From contig NZ_CAKRNY010000001.1 in assembly GCF_934371575.1 (NCBI RefSeq), positions 124,001 to 188,000 on the forward strand: a DNA stretch of 64,000 nucleotides, given 5' to 3'. A program made the position numbers and the translations under genes. Position 1 is the first letter of the stretch, and the number at the start of each line of letters is the position of its first letter. Below the pieces are notes generated by a model. That model saw only the letters and a program-made list of their open reading frames with translations. It searched no databases and was not told the DNA's origin. Below are positions 7,936 through 16,859 of the stretch, in pieces. The stretch comes from an uncultured Blautia sp. (GTDB lineage Bacteria; Bacillota; Clostridia; Lachnospirales; Lachnospiraceae).

Positions 7936-8577
7936 TTATTCCGCCGTATACTCCCGTACTCTCAGCGGAATACCAAGCTTCTCTGCCACTTTACGGCTTT
8001 TCTCAACATTTTCCTCGCCAATGCAGTCTACAACCGTAAATTTTACATTTTCTGTATACTGTTTGCAATCTTTTGCAAATTGCAACATAGCATCAAATGC
8101 TTTTTCTCCATAGGCCGGACGCACTACTTCATTGTAGGACTTTGCGTCTGGCATATTCAGGCTGATGGAAACAATGTCTACAGCCTGACAGACTTCCTTC
8201 GCTATAGAACGCTTATTGATCAGGTCACCAAGTCCATTGGTATTCAGACGAAGCCGGAGTCCCGGACAGGGCTTGCCATCTCGGTCTAAATGTGCCGGAT
8301 ATTTACTTCTTACATATTTGCTGACTGCGATCAGCTTATCCAATGCCATAGTCGGCTCGCCGTAACCGCAGAAAACAGCTTCTTTATAACCGGAAAAATC
8401 AAACGCATCAATCGCCTTGTAGATTTCTTCCATTGTAGGTTCTTTCTCAAACCACAATGTCTTCGCATTGCCTACAGAATCACCGTTGTTACGGATGCAG
8501 AAGGTACAATTGCAGGGACATTTATTAGTTAAATTAAAATACACTTCATGATTATAACAATAAACAATATCAGCCAT
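7936..8577 (-). CDS. TatD-associated radical SAM protein
   Basis: A 213-residue radical SAM enzyme. The N-terminus reads YFNLTNKCPCNCTFCIRN with the CxxxCxxC motif that ligates the 4Fe-4S cluster (about residues 19-26). FCGYGEPTMALD is the SAM-binding GGE-like motif and RLRLNTNGLGDLI another core element. This short form, starting ADIVYCYNHEVYFNLTNKC, matches the family often found next to tatD nucleases in Firmicutes, whose substrate is unknown. Here the gene follows pdxK on the same strand, so a tatD neighbour is not in view. About 170 bases downstream contain no gene. Confidence 0.82.
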   Translation of the reverse strand: MADIVYCYNHEVYFNLTNKCPCNCTFCIRNNGDSVGNAKTLWFEKEPTMEEIYKAIDAFDFSGYKEAVFCGYGEPTMALDKLIAVSKYVRSKYPAHLDRDGKPCPGLRLRLNTNGLGDLINKRSIAKEVCQAVDIVSISLNMPDAKSYNEVVRPAYGEKAFDAMLQFAKDCKQYTENVKFTVVDCIGEENVEKSRKVAEKLGIPLRVREYTAE

Positions 8578-8634
8578 TATTCACTCGCTCCTTCATAATT
8601 CGTGTTACTCTTCTCGCCATTCACAGCAGCTGTT

Positions 8635-9549
8635 TCATTTTTCTATTTTACACAATTCTTCAAGATATTTCTCAAAGCAGACCCCGGCATTTCGATCAGT
8701 GCCCTCCTGTACAGTTTCCGCAATTGCTTTGGAAAGGAAATTTACTGCCAGCTCTACACAAGTCATCATAGACATTCCCTTCACTAACCCTGCGCTGAGC
8801 ACAGAAGCAAACAGATCACCGGTTCCCGAATAGCTGCCCCCAGTCTTTGGGGCAAAACACCAGTAGATCTGGCCATTTTCCACCACCAGATTTCCCATCT
8901 GCATAGAGTTCTTCTCATTCCCATCTGAAATTAGAGCAGGTGCTGCTTTCTGCTCTTTCACATATTCGATTCCCGTAATCACAGCAGCCTGTAAACAATA
9001 TTCGTTTACCAGCTTCTCCCCGATTTTTCCAATCTGCTCCAGCCGTTTCTCCCCATCCAGTTCCATAAGCCCTGCGTATCTTTTTTCCATCTCTTCTTTC
9101 CCATACAAAAGAAGCAGTGCTTCTGTAAGATTAGGTGTAATCACCTGTGCATGCTTCACCAACTGAAGCATTTTCTCCCGGAGTCTCTTTGTATAAATCC
9201 CATAAGCGCTGCCATTGTCTCCCATAACCGGATCCACCAGCACCATTGTTTTCTCCGTTCGGAATCTTTGAAAAAAATCCAGGATCTTATCTGCCTGCTC
9301 CTCGTCAGCCAGAAATCCTGTATAGATTCCATCCGGGGAAAATCCCCGTTTCTCCCATTCATCCATGATCTGTTCCATGTGCTCTGTATAATTGTCACAG
9401 TAATAGGAAGGATAACCGGTCTGGTTGCTGAGTACTGCTGTTGGCAGCGGTACCGCCTGCACGCCCATCACCGAGATCACCGGAATTGCCGCTGTCAGGG
9501 AACATTTTCCAAGCCCTGACAGATCCTGAATTACCGCTATTTTTTTCAA
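8635..9549 (-). CDS. pdxK: Pyridoxamine/pyridoxal kinase (PdxK/PdxY type)
   Basis: Ribokinase-family vitamin B6 kinase, about 304 residues, phosphorylating pyridoxal, pyridoxamine or pyridoxine with ATP. Visible features are IAVIQDLSGLGKCSL at the start, VLVDPVMGDNGSAYG, QVITPNLTEA, and the catalytic anion-hole motif GGSYSGTGDLFAS near residue 240. The frame opens at a GTG (9558), but AGGAG lies eight bases before the TTG at 9549, giving MKKIAVIQDLSG as the better start. The gene is divergent from a MocR-type regulator at 9659, the usual arrangement for PdxR-controlled B6 salvage. Confidence 0.88.
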   Translation of the reverse strand: MKKIAVIQDLSGLGKCSLTAAIPVISVMGVQAVPLPTAVLSNQTGYPSYYCDNYTEHMEQIMDEWEKRGFSPDGIYTGFLADEEQADKILDFFQRFRTEKTMVLVDPVMGDNGSAYGIYTKRLREKMLQLVKHAQVITPNLTEALLLLYGKEEMEKRYAGLMELDGEKRLEQIGKIGEKLVNEYCLQAAVITGIEYVKEQKAAPALISDGNEKNSMQMGNLVVENGQIYWCFAPKTGGSYSGTGDLFASVLSAGLVKGMSMMTCVELAVNFLSKAIAETVQEGTDRNAGVCFEKYLEELCKIEK

Positions 9550-9658
9550 ATATATCACTCCTGATTTTTATTGTAAATTTTTCGTTTATATTATAAAATA
9601 TCACCTAAGTGTATGTACAGAAATATCCAAATTCAACTTTTTTAGAGGGGACAGTTTT

Positions 9659-10987
9659 ATGTTAGACATTGAAAAGAATCAAAACCGCACTACGCATCTT
9701 TATATGGAAGTTTACGAATACTACCGGAAACTGATCCTGGATGGTAAAATGACACCCGGAAGCAAAATGCCTTCTCTTCGCAAGTGTTCCCAGGAGCTGA
9801 AGCTTTCCCGGACTACTATTGAAACCGCCTATCTTCAGCTTGCCGCAGACGGCTACATTATGGCAAAAGCCCAAAGTGGCTATTATGTCACAGAAATTGC
9901 CTCCCACCAGCATATAAACAACCAGCTGGGTACTCACAAAGAAACTCATTACCGCTATGACCTGGCATCTTCAGGTGTGGATAAAGAAAGCTTCCGTTTC
10001 GATCTGTGGAGCCGCTACATGAAAAGTGCTCTCCGCCAGAATGAACGTATGCTGACATACGGAGAACCTCAAGGCGAAACAGATTTCCGGGAAGCTCTGG
10101 CAAACTACATTCGGGAGCGACGGAATATCCTGTGTTCCCCTGACGATATTGTGATCGGAGCCGGTTTCCAGAGTCTGCTGCAGATTCTGTGCCCACTTAT
10201 TCATGAAGTATATCCTGACTTTCATCAGGTGTCTTTTCCTACTTCCTCTTTTGTTCAGGGAAGTACGATTTTTGAGGACTATGGATTTGAAATCCATCAC
10301 AGAGACAAAGACTGTGATGTAGTCTATGTTTCCCCTGCACACATGACAAAGTGGGGCGAGATCATGCCGGTAAAGCGCCGTCTGGAACTTTTGAAATATG
10401 CAGATGAGCGCCATCATCTGGTAATCGAGGATGATTTCGAAAATGAATTTGTCTATTTCCAGAAGCCTACTCCTTCCCTTTTCGGACTTTCCGGAGGACA
10501 GGGCGTAGTTTACATTGGTTCATTTTCCAGATTGCTGCTGCCTTCTATCCGTATCAGCTTTATGATCCTGCCTCCTGAGCTTCTCAATGCTTATAAAAAG
10601 AAAGCCGGATTTTACAACCAGACTGCTTCCAAGGCAGAACAGATTGCCCTGTGTCAATTTATCCGGGACGGTCATCTTGCTGCACAGACCAGAAGGCTGA
10701 AACGACTTTATTCTTCCAAATTAAAACAGCTTCGCAGCTCAGTCCGTCAGGTATTTGGCAGTGGCTGTCAGATTCAGGTGGGCGCAGCCGGTACCAGTCT
10801 GGCTCTTACTTTGCCTTATGAAAAAAGCGGGGATGAATTAAAAAAACAGGCCTCTGAAAAAAGCCTGCATTTACAAATTTTAAAAGAAAGTGAGAAAGAT
10901 GTGACGGTACTTATGTCCTGCTCTTCCATGCCAGTACAGGATTTCGTCCCAGCCTGCGAACTGCTGAAGTCTGTAGTTTTGAACTAA
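9659..10987 (+). CDS. MocR/PdxR-type transcriptional regulator with degenerate PLP site
   Basis: A 442-residue fusion of an N-terminal GntR winged helix (GKMTPGSKMPSLRKCSQELK, then SRTTIETAYLQLAADGYI) and a fold-type I aminotransferase-like domain (from about residue 105). The effector domain keeps AGFQSLLQILCP, the VIEDDFENEF aspartate and SPAHMTKWGEIMP. The lysine that normally binds PLP, in a motif like GTFSK, is replaced: the sequence here is YIGSFSRLLLPSIR, with Arg at about residue 291 (codon 10529-10531). Divergent placement from pdxK suggests control of B6 salvage, as with PdxR. How it senses PLP without the lysine is unclear. Confidence 0.88.
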   Translation: MLDIEKNQNRTTHLYMEVYEYYRKLILDGKMTPGSKMPSLRKCSQELKLSRTTIETAYLQLAADGYIMAKAQSGYYVTEIASHQHINNQLGTHKETHYRYDLASSGVDKESFRFDLWSRYMKSALRQNERMLTYGEPQGETDFREALANYIRERRNILCSPDDIVIGAGFQSLLQILCPLIHEVYPDFHQVSFPTSSFVQGSTIFEDYGFEIHHRDKDCDVVYVSPAHMTKWGEIMPVKRRLELLKYADERHHLVIEDDFENEFVYFQKPTPSLFGLSGGQGVVYIGSFSRLLLPSIRISFMILPPELLNAYKKKAGFYNQTASKAEQIALCQFIRDGHLAAQTRRLKRLYSSKLKQLRSSVRQVFGSGCQIQVGAAGTSLALTLPYEKSGDELKKQASEKSLHLQILKESEKDVTVLMSCSSMPVQDFVPACELLKSVVLN

Positions 10988-11042
10988 ACAAACAGCGTAT
11001 ACTTTGCCATTTGCCACAGACAGAGTATACGCTGTTTTTTTA
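10988..11042. terminator. Bidirectional terminator between the MocR gene and cbiC
   Basis: AACAGCGTATACT (about 10991-11003) pairs with AGTATACGCTGTT (about 11023-11035), with T-runs on the plus side and A/T on the other. It serves two convergent transcripts. Confidence 0.8.
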
Positions 11043-11681
11043 TCCCCGGTTGTTGTCAATCATATACAGCAGGGCATTACAGATGCACGCTGCGATATTT
11101 GATCCGCCTTTTCGTCCACGTGCTACAATGTACGGCACATCTGTGTGCATGATCAGTTCCTTGGACTGCACCACATTCACAAACCCTACCGGCACACCGA
11201 TGATCAGCTTGGGATCCAGCTTTTTCTCCTCAATCAGCTCATAAAGCCGAACCAGTGCTGTAGGTGCATTTCCAATGGCAAAGATCAGCTTTTTATCCAA
11301 CCCGGCCGCCTTGTCCATGCTGGCTGTGGCACGGGTGGAACCATTTTCTTTCGCAATCTTCGCCACATCCTCATCGGACATAAAGCAGTAAACCTCACCG
11401 CCATACCTTGCAAGAGCGCGCTTGTTGATTCCCGCTTTTGCCATCTGGGTGTCGGTTACAATACAGGCGCCATCTTTAATTGCCTGAATCGCTTTTTCCA
11501 CTGCGTTTTCGGAAAAGCAAAGATTTTTCGCGTAATCGAAATCAGCGCTTGTATGAATACATCTCTTTACCACCAGCTCTGTTCCCGGGATCAGAGGGGT
11601 ATCGCCAAGCTCCTCTGTGATGATCTCAAAGCTTCTTTTCTCTATGTCCATTGGTTTTACATTTTCCAGTTCTACTTTCAT
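11040..11681 (-). CDS. cbiC: Cobalt-precorrin-8 methylmutase CbiC
   Basis: Moves the methyl group from C-11 to C-12 of cobalt-precorrin-8, giving cobyrinate. The 213-residue length is normal. The catalytic histidine lies in [12 protein letters not shown] (about residue 43), with [29 protein letters not shown] and [16 protein letters not shown] as further family blocks. It is the last gene of the long cbi operon, overlaps cbiP by four bases (ATGA) and ends at a bidirectional terminator. Confidence 0.95.
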   Translation of the reverse strand: MKVELENVKPMDIEKRSFEIITEELGDTPLIPGTELVVKRCIHTSADFDYAKNLCFSENAVEKAIQAIKDGACIVTDTQMAKAGINKRALARYGGEVYCFMSDEDVAKIAKENGSTRATASMDKAAGLDKKLIFAIGNAPTALVRLYELIEEKKLDPKLIIGVPVGFVNVVQSKELIMHTDVPYIVARGRKGGSNIAACICNALLYMIDNNRG

Positions 11682-13192
11682 ATTTGTACCCCCTCTTCCA
11701 GGATTTCATATATCTTCTTCATATCCAGATGTTTCCGGAGCTCTGCTGCCAGAATATCATACTGGGTTTCCTTAAACGCCTGGAAATCCATACCAGTCAT
11801 TCCAGATACATCCAGACCTTTCTTTTCTCCAATGATCTGTACGATTGCCTCAGCTACTGCCTCTTTATCAAAAACACCATGTACATAGGTTCCGCACACA
11901 TTGTCAAGATAAGCACCATCCGCCTTTCTCTCTCCGGTTACGCTATCCTGAATACTGGTAGATGGCTTCGCATCTCCTTTCAGGGCAGTCTCACCCATAT
12001 GGATCTCATATCCTTCCAGAGCAGTATCACTAAGCTTTGCAAACGCACCAGTCAGCTGGCCAAAAGAGCCTTCCACTCTGGTTCTGGTCTTTTTCTTTGC
12101 AAAAACGGTATCCATTGGAAGAAGGCCCATACCTTTAATCGTTCCGCCAGCTTCCACTCCATGAGGATCGCTTAAAGTTTCGCCCATCATCTGATAGCCA
12201 CCGCAGATTCCAAAAATCAGCTTTCCTTTCGCAGCCTCCTTCAGGATCAACGCTTCCAAGCCATTTTCTCTCATCCACAGAAGATCTTCCATTGTATTTT
12301 TGGTTCCCGGCAAAATGATCATATCCGGATTTCCAAGCTCTGATGGATTTTTTACATAGCGAAGGGAAACCCCCTGGATACTCTCCAGCGGATTAAAATC
12401 TGTGAAATTAGAAATTCTGGGCACTCGGATCACCGCAATGTCAATCATGTCTACTGTCCGATTTGTCTCAAAACGTTCCGTCAGGCTGTCCTCATCCTCC
12501 ACCTGAATATTCAGATAAGGAGCTACACCCACAACCGGAATGCCGCTTCTCTCCTCCAGCATTTCCACCCCAGGATCCAGAATGGTTTTGTCTCCACGGA
12601 ATTTATTGATGATCAGGCCTTTTACCATCTCCTTCTCGTCTTCTTCCAGAAGCATGACAGTTCCGATCAGCTGGGCAAAAACGCCGCCACGGTCAATATC
12701 TCCTACCAAAAGCACCGGAGCCTTTGCCATTTTCGCCATACCCATATTTACGATATCATCACTTTTCAGGTTGATTTCTGCCGGACTTCCGGCTCCTTCT
12801 ATAACAATAATATCATTTTCTGCTGCAAGAGCATTGTAAGCCTTCATAATATCCGGCACCAGTTTTTTCTTATATTTGAAATAATCCCTGGCGCTCATGT
12901 TTCCCAGAACCTCACCGTTTACAATCACCTGGGAGCCCACATCATTTGTAGGCTTTAACAAAACCGGATTCATCAGAACAGAAGGAGCAATTCCGGCTGC
13001 TTCTGCCTGCATAACCTGGGCGCGTCCCATTTCCAAACCTTCTTTTGTAATAAAAGAATTCAACGCCATATTCTGGGACTTAAAAGGTGCCACACGGTAC
13101 CCGTCCTGCTTAAAAATTCTGCAAAGGCCTGCTGCCAGAAGGCTTTTTCCGGCATTGGACATTGTCCCCTGCACCATGATTGCTTTTGCCAA
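11678..13192 (-). CDS. cbiP: Cobyric acid synthase CbiP
   Basis: Amidates the b, d, e and g side chains of adenosylcobyrinate a,c-diamide using glutamine and ATP; 504 residues. The N-terminal synthetase domain starts [20 protein letters not shown] (P-loop-like) and includes [13 protein letters not shown]. The C-terminal class I amidotransferase domain has its nucleophile cysteine in [12 protein letters not shown] (about residue 330) and a late histidine in GTYVHGVFD. Start ATG lies 15 bases after the cobD stop behind AAAAGGAGG. Confidence 0.95.
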   Translation of the reverse strand: MAKAIMVQGTMSNAGKSLLAAGLCRIFKQDGYRVAPFKSQNMALNSFITKEGLEMGRAQVMQAEAAGIAPSVLMNPVLLKPTNDVGSQVIVNGEVLGNMSARDYFKYKKKLVPDIMKAYNALAAENDIIVIEGAGSPAEINLKSDDIVNMGMAKMAKAPVLLVGDIDRGGVFAQLIGTVMLLEEDEKEMVKGLIINKFRGDKTILDPGVEMLEERSGIPVVGVAPYLNIQVEDEDSLTERFETNRTVDMIDIAVIRVPRISNFTDFNPLESIQGVSLRYVKNPSELGNPDMIILPGTKNTMEDLLWMRENGLEALILKEAAKGKLIFGICGGYQMMGETLSDPHGVEAGGTIKGMGLLPMDTVFAKKKTRTRVEGSFGQLTGAFAKLSDTALEGYEIHMGETALKGDAKPSTSIQDSVTGERKADGAYLDNVCGTYVHGVFDKEAVAEAIVQIIGEKKGLDVSGMTGMDFQAFKETQYDILAAELRKHLDMKKIYEILEEGVQI

Positions 13193-13207
13193 AATATGTT
13201 CCTCCTT

Positions 13208-14272
13208 TTATAAAATCACATTTTCAACTTTGGTTCTATCTATTTCCTTCAATGCCCTGACAAGCTGCTGATTTTCTTCATGATTCTTTACTGCCACCCT
13301 GTAATATCCTTTGGAAAGCCCGGTATAATTGCCGCAATCGCGGATCAGGATCTTCTTCTGTTCCAGCTTCTCATACAAATCCGCCGGACCTGTAAAGAAC
13401 ACGTAATTTGCCTGAGAAGGATAAACCGGATAGCCAAGCGCCGCCAGTTCTTTTTTCAGATAGGCCAGCTCCTGAAAGGTCACCTGTCTTCCCTTTTCTA
13501 CATATTCTCTTTCCTGCAAAGCCGCCAGACCAGCCGCCTGTGCCATGGTAGAGACATTCCAGGGCTGACATACACCTTCTATTTTTTCCAGAAGTCTTTT
13601 ATTCCCGCAAAGACCATAGCCAAGTCTCACGCCTGCCATAGCATAGCGCTTTGTAAAAGCTTTCAGAAGAAACAGATTGTCATAGGTTTCCAGATATTCT
13701 TTTAGCGTATATTTTTCTGGTGATGGAACGAAATCCAGGAAACATTCGTCCACCGCCATAAGAATATCAAGCTCCTGACAACGCTTCAGGATTTTTTCCA
13801 GCAACGGTTTTTCCACCAGAAGCCCGGTTGGATTATTGGGATTGCACAGGAAAATAATGTCAATCTCTTCTGTCAATGCCTGTAGGAAGTTTTCCTCCAG
13901 CACAAACCCCTTTTTCCCATCCAGCGGAAAAAACTCTACCTGACAATCCACACTATATAATGCCTGCTGGTATTCTGCAAAAGTCGGAGCCGGCACCAGA
14001 GCCTGTCTGGGATTCACCGCCCGGCAAAGGGAAAAGATCACCTCTGCAGCGCCGTTTCCGCAGATCACCTGATCTGGCTTCGTATTCTCATATTCTGCAA
14101 TGGCTTTTTTTAAGGGAGTGCAGCCTACCTGGGGGTAGTCGTTTATATGCTCCAGACTTTTAATGATTGCTTTTTTGATTCCCTCCGGGGTACCAAGAGG
14201 ATTGCAGTTTGCTGAAAAGTCAATGCACCCCTGATGATGATACACATCACCGCCATGTATGTGTTTTTCCAT
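13208..14272 (-). CDS. cobD: L-threonine-O-3-phosphate decarboxylase CobD
   Basis: PLP enzyme that makes (R)-1-amino-2-propanol O-2-phosphate, the aminopropanol linker of B12. About 354 residues. DFSANCNPLGTP begins the domain, CNPNNPTG and MAVDECFLDFVPS are aminotransferase core motifs, and the PLP lysine is in LKAFTKRYAMAGVRLGYG. An ATG at 14284 also opens the frame, but that codon is part of ATGGAGACAACAATG, where GGAG is the ribosome site for the second ATG (14272), so MEKHIHGGD is preferred. The name follows Salmonella usage, not the Pseudomonas CobD, which is CbiB. Confidence 0.93.
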   Translation of the reverse strand: MEKHIHGGDVYHHQGCIDFSANCNPLGTPEGIKKAIIKSLEHINDYPQVGCTPLKKAIAEYENTKPDQVICGNGAAEVIFSLCRAVNPRQALVPAPTFAEYQQALYSVDCQVEFFPLDGKKGFVLEENFLQALTEEIDIIFLCNPNNPTGLLVEKPLLEKILKRCQELDILMAVDECFLDFVPSPEKYTLKEYLETYDNLFLLKAFTKRYAMAGVRLGYGLCGNKRLLEKIEGVCQPWNVSTMAQAAGLAALQEREYVEKGRQVTFQELAYLKKELAALGYPVYPSQANYVFFTGPADLYEKLEQKKILIRDCGNYTGLSKGYYRVAVKNHEENQQLVRALKEIDRTKVENVIL

Positions 14273-14348
14273 TGTTGTCTCCATTCAAGTAATTACACGA
14301 TCTAAAGCGTTATTTAAAAAGGCTTTCTGCAAGATGTGCGTCACAATT

Positions 14349-15323
14349 TTAAAACATATATAACACAGTTTTCAGAAGAACACTCAGACCGAAGAATAAA
14401 ATTGCTCCCACAATACAAGTTGCATAAAGCAGTTTATTCGCTCTTGGAATATCCTCGATTTCAACCGGACGGATTGGATCCCCGATCGTCGGTTTTTCAT
14501 ATAGCTTACCAAAATAATAAGCATTTCCGGCAAGCTGTACATCCAGGGCTCCTGCCATAGCCGCTTCTGTCTGGGCAGAATTGGGGCTTGCATGATTGCG
14601 GCGGTCTCTTCTGTATATTTTCACTGCATTTTTAGTATCCATTCCAACAAATACTGTGGACAATGCCATCAGCCAGCCGGAAATTCTGGCTGGAATATAA
14701 TTTGCCACATCGTCAAGTCTGGCTGCCCATCTTCCAAAATACAGATATTTGTCATTTTTATATCCAAGCATGGAATCCATGGTGTTGATACCCTTATACA
14801 AAAACATCAGGGGAATTCCACCGATTGCCATGTAAAGCATAGGGGCAATAATTCCGTCAGAGGAATTTTCCGCAACCGTTTCCACAGCTGCCTTCGTCAC
14901 TCCGGTTTCTGAAAGTGCCTGTGTATCACGTCCCACGATCATGGAAACGGCATACCGCGCTTCCTCAATGGTTCCGTTTTTCAGGCGGTCATATACTTTC
15001 ATGCTTTCCACTTTCAATGATTTTGTTGCAAGCAGCTGTCCGCACCAGAAAGTCTCCAGCGCAAAGCCCAGCCAGAAATTCCATTTGTAAAGCAGGTGGA
15101 TCACACCAAAAGGAATAGAAAAAGTAATCAGACAGACAAGAATCACTTCCAGAATGCCGCCTGCCAGCTCACCCTTATCTGTTTTCGGAAACACCTTTCG
15201 TATTCCTTTTTCCAGTATGCTGATCAGATTTCCTATAAGACATACCGGATGATATAGCCATCTTGGATCTCCCATAAGCAGGTCAAGAATAAAACCTGCC
15301 GGAAGAGTTAATAATCGTATCAT
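14349..15323 (-). CDS. cbiB: Adenosylcobinamide-phosphate synthase CbiB
   Basis: Integral membrane enzyme that joins adenosylcobyric acid to aminopropanol phosphate, giving adenosylcobinamide phosphate; 324 residues. Family blocks are GFILDLLMGDPRWLYHPV at the N-terminus, SMIVGRDTQALSETGV, AVETVAENSSDGIIAPM, NTMDSMLGYKNDKYLYFG and DVANYIPARISGWLM. Several hydrophobic segments are spread through it. It overlaps cbiA by four bases and receives its linker from CobD, the next gene downstream. Confidence 0.95.
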   Translation of the reverse strand: MIRLLTLPAGFILDLLMGDPRWLYHPVCLIGNLISILEKGIRKVFPKTDKGELAGGILEVILVCLITFSIPFGVIHLLYKWNFWLGFALETFWCGQLLATKSLKVESMKVYDRLKNGTIEEARYAVSMIVGRDTQALSETGVTKAAVETVAENSSDGIIAPMLYMAIGGIPLMFLYKGINTMDSMLGYKNDKYLYFGRWAARLDDVANYIPARISGWLMALSTVFVGMDTKNAVKIYRRDRRNHASPNSAQTEAAMAGALDVQLAGNAYYFGKLYEKPTIGDPIRPVEIEDIPRANKLLYATCIVGAILFFGLSVLLKTVLYMF

Positions 15324-16795
15324 TTTTGTAACTCCTTATACTCCAGACACTTTTTTAAAAATGCCTGCGGGATTTTCGGATTTGCGTAATAATATAAATG
15401 TGGGAAACCAGCCAGCATATTATCAGTTCCATGAATACAGTTCCAACCACGGCTGCTTTCAGGCTTCGTGGCATGAAAAGTGGTTCCACAGTTCTCCGAA
15501 TCAAAATAATGGAACTCATGAGCCGGGCTAAGACCAATATCTGCCACTCCAAGAACCGGAAGTTTCTGCTTCAAAGTAATATAGCCAAATCGGGTCAGTC
15601 TGGGTGTGCGCCATACCTTACCCGGAATAACGCCTGCCATTTCATAGCATTTCCCATCCATTCCCTCCATCTTTTCGTGGAGATACATGAACCCACCGCA
15701 TTCTGCAAGACAGGGCATTCCATCCTTTATGGCTGCCGCAATTTCCTGCCGCATGGAAAGATTCTCCTCCAATGCTTTTCCATTTAATTCCGGATATCCT
15801 CCATAAAGAAGAAGTCCGTCCAGATTTTCTGGTAAATGTCCGTCATGTACAGGCGAAAAGGCCACCAGCTCGGCACCCATGGAACGAAGAAGATCCAGAT
15901 TGTCCTCATAAAAGAAGCAGAATGCCTCATCTTTCGCAAGACCGATCCGAAGCTTCCCTGGGCTTTTCCAGGTATACACCTGACTCATTTCAGTCAATGC
16001 ATCCACTTCTCTTTTCACCTTTTCAGCTATTGCACTGGTTCCAGCTGGCTGACATAGGGATCGCTCATCTGTCTTTTCCAGCAACGGATATTCCAACACA
16101 GGTGCCTCATTGGCCAGTTTCAATATCTCTTCTATTTCCAAACTGTTTTCCAGCACTTCTGCCAGCTTTAAAAGCCTTCCCTTTAATTCCGGGATTTCTT
16201 CTGGTAAAATCAGTCCCAGGTGTCGGCTCTCGATCACACAATCTTCCACCCTTGGCACATAGCCCAGTACTTTGATGCCAAGCTCCTCTTCCACCAGTTT
16301 CTTCATTCTGGGATAGAGCATAGGGGACATCTGGTTAAAAATCACGCCTTTTATGCGGCTGTCTTTTTTGTATTCCAGAAAGCCTTTTATGTAGGCAGCA
16401 AGAGAGACACTCATTCCTTTGCTATTCACGATCAGAATAACCGGCGTATCCGTAACTCGCGCCAGATCATAAGCACTTGCCAAAGTAGTGGTTCCTGCCA
16501 CTCCATCGTAAAATCCCATGACCCCTTCCATCACTGCTATTTCACAATCAGCACTGTTTTTTGCAAGAAGGTATCTGGTAATCTCCTCTCCTGTAAAAAA
16601 AGTGTCCAGATTTCGGGATTTTGTACCAATTACCTGGGTATGGAACATGGGATCAATATAATCCGGTCCGCATTTAAAGGAGACTGTCTTTATCCCTCTG
16701 TTTACCAGTACCTGCAGCAGACCACAGGTGAGAAGTGTTTTCCCGCTTCCGCTGGCTCCTGCTGCAAGCAAGATCCTGGGTATTCTTTTTTTCAT
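15320..16795 (-). CDS. cbiA: Cobyrinic acid a,c-diamide synthase CbiA
   Basis: Amidates the a and c side chains of cobyrinate with glutamine and ATP; 491 residues. The N-terminal P-loop is LLAAGASGSGKTLLTCGLLQ, followed by SFKCGPDYIDPMFH and VMEGVMGFYDG. The C-terminal amidotransferase has LLYGGYPEL and the nucleophile cysteine in PCLAECGGFMYLHE (about residue 365). It lies between the JET fusion and cbiB, in line with pathway order. Confidence 0.95.
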   Translation of the reverse strand: MKKRIPRILLAAGASGSGKTLLTCGLLQVLVNRGIKTVSFKCGPDYIDPMFHTQVIGTKSRNLDTFFTGEEITRYLLAKNSADCEIAVMEGVMGFYDGVAGTTTLASAYDLARVTDTPVILIVNSKGMSVSLAAYIKGFLEYKKDSRIKGVIFNQMSPMLYPRMKKLVEEELGIKVLGYVPRVEDCVIESRHLGLILPEEIPELKGRLLKLAEVLENSLEIEEILKLANEAPVLEYPLLEKTDERSLCQPAGTSAIAEKVKREVDALTEMSQVYTWKSPGKLRIGLAKDEAFCFFYEDNLDLLRSMGAELVAFSPVHDGHLPENLDGLLLYGGYPELNGKALEENLSMRQEIAAAIKDGMPCLAECGGFMYLHEKMEGMDGKCYEMAGVIPGKVWRTPRLTRFGYITLKQKLPVLGVADIGLSPAHEFHYFDSENCGTTFHATKPESSRGWNCIHGTDNMLAGFPHLYYYANPKIPQAFLKKCLEYKELQK

Positions 16796-16859
16796 GATAG
16801 TCCTCCTCTTCTTTCCGCGCCAACAGCCTTTTTCTGCAATCTTAAGAAAACCACACCCG

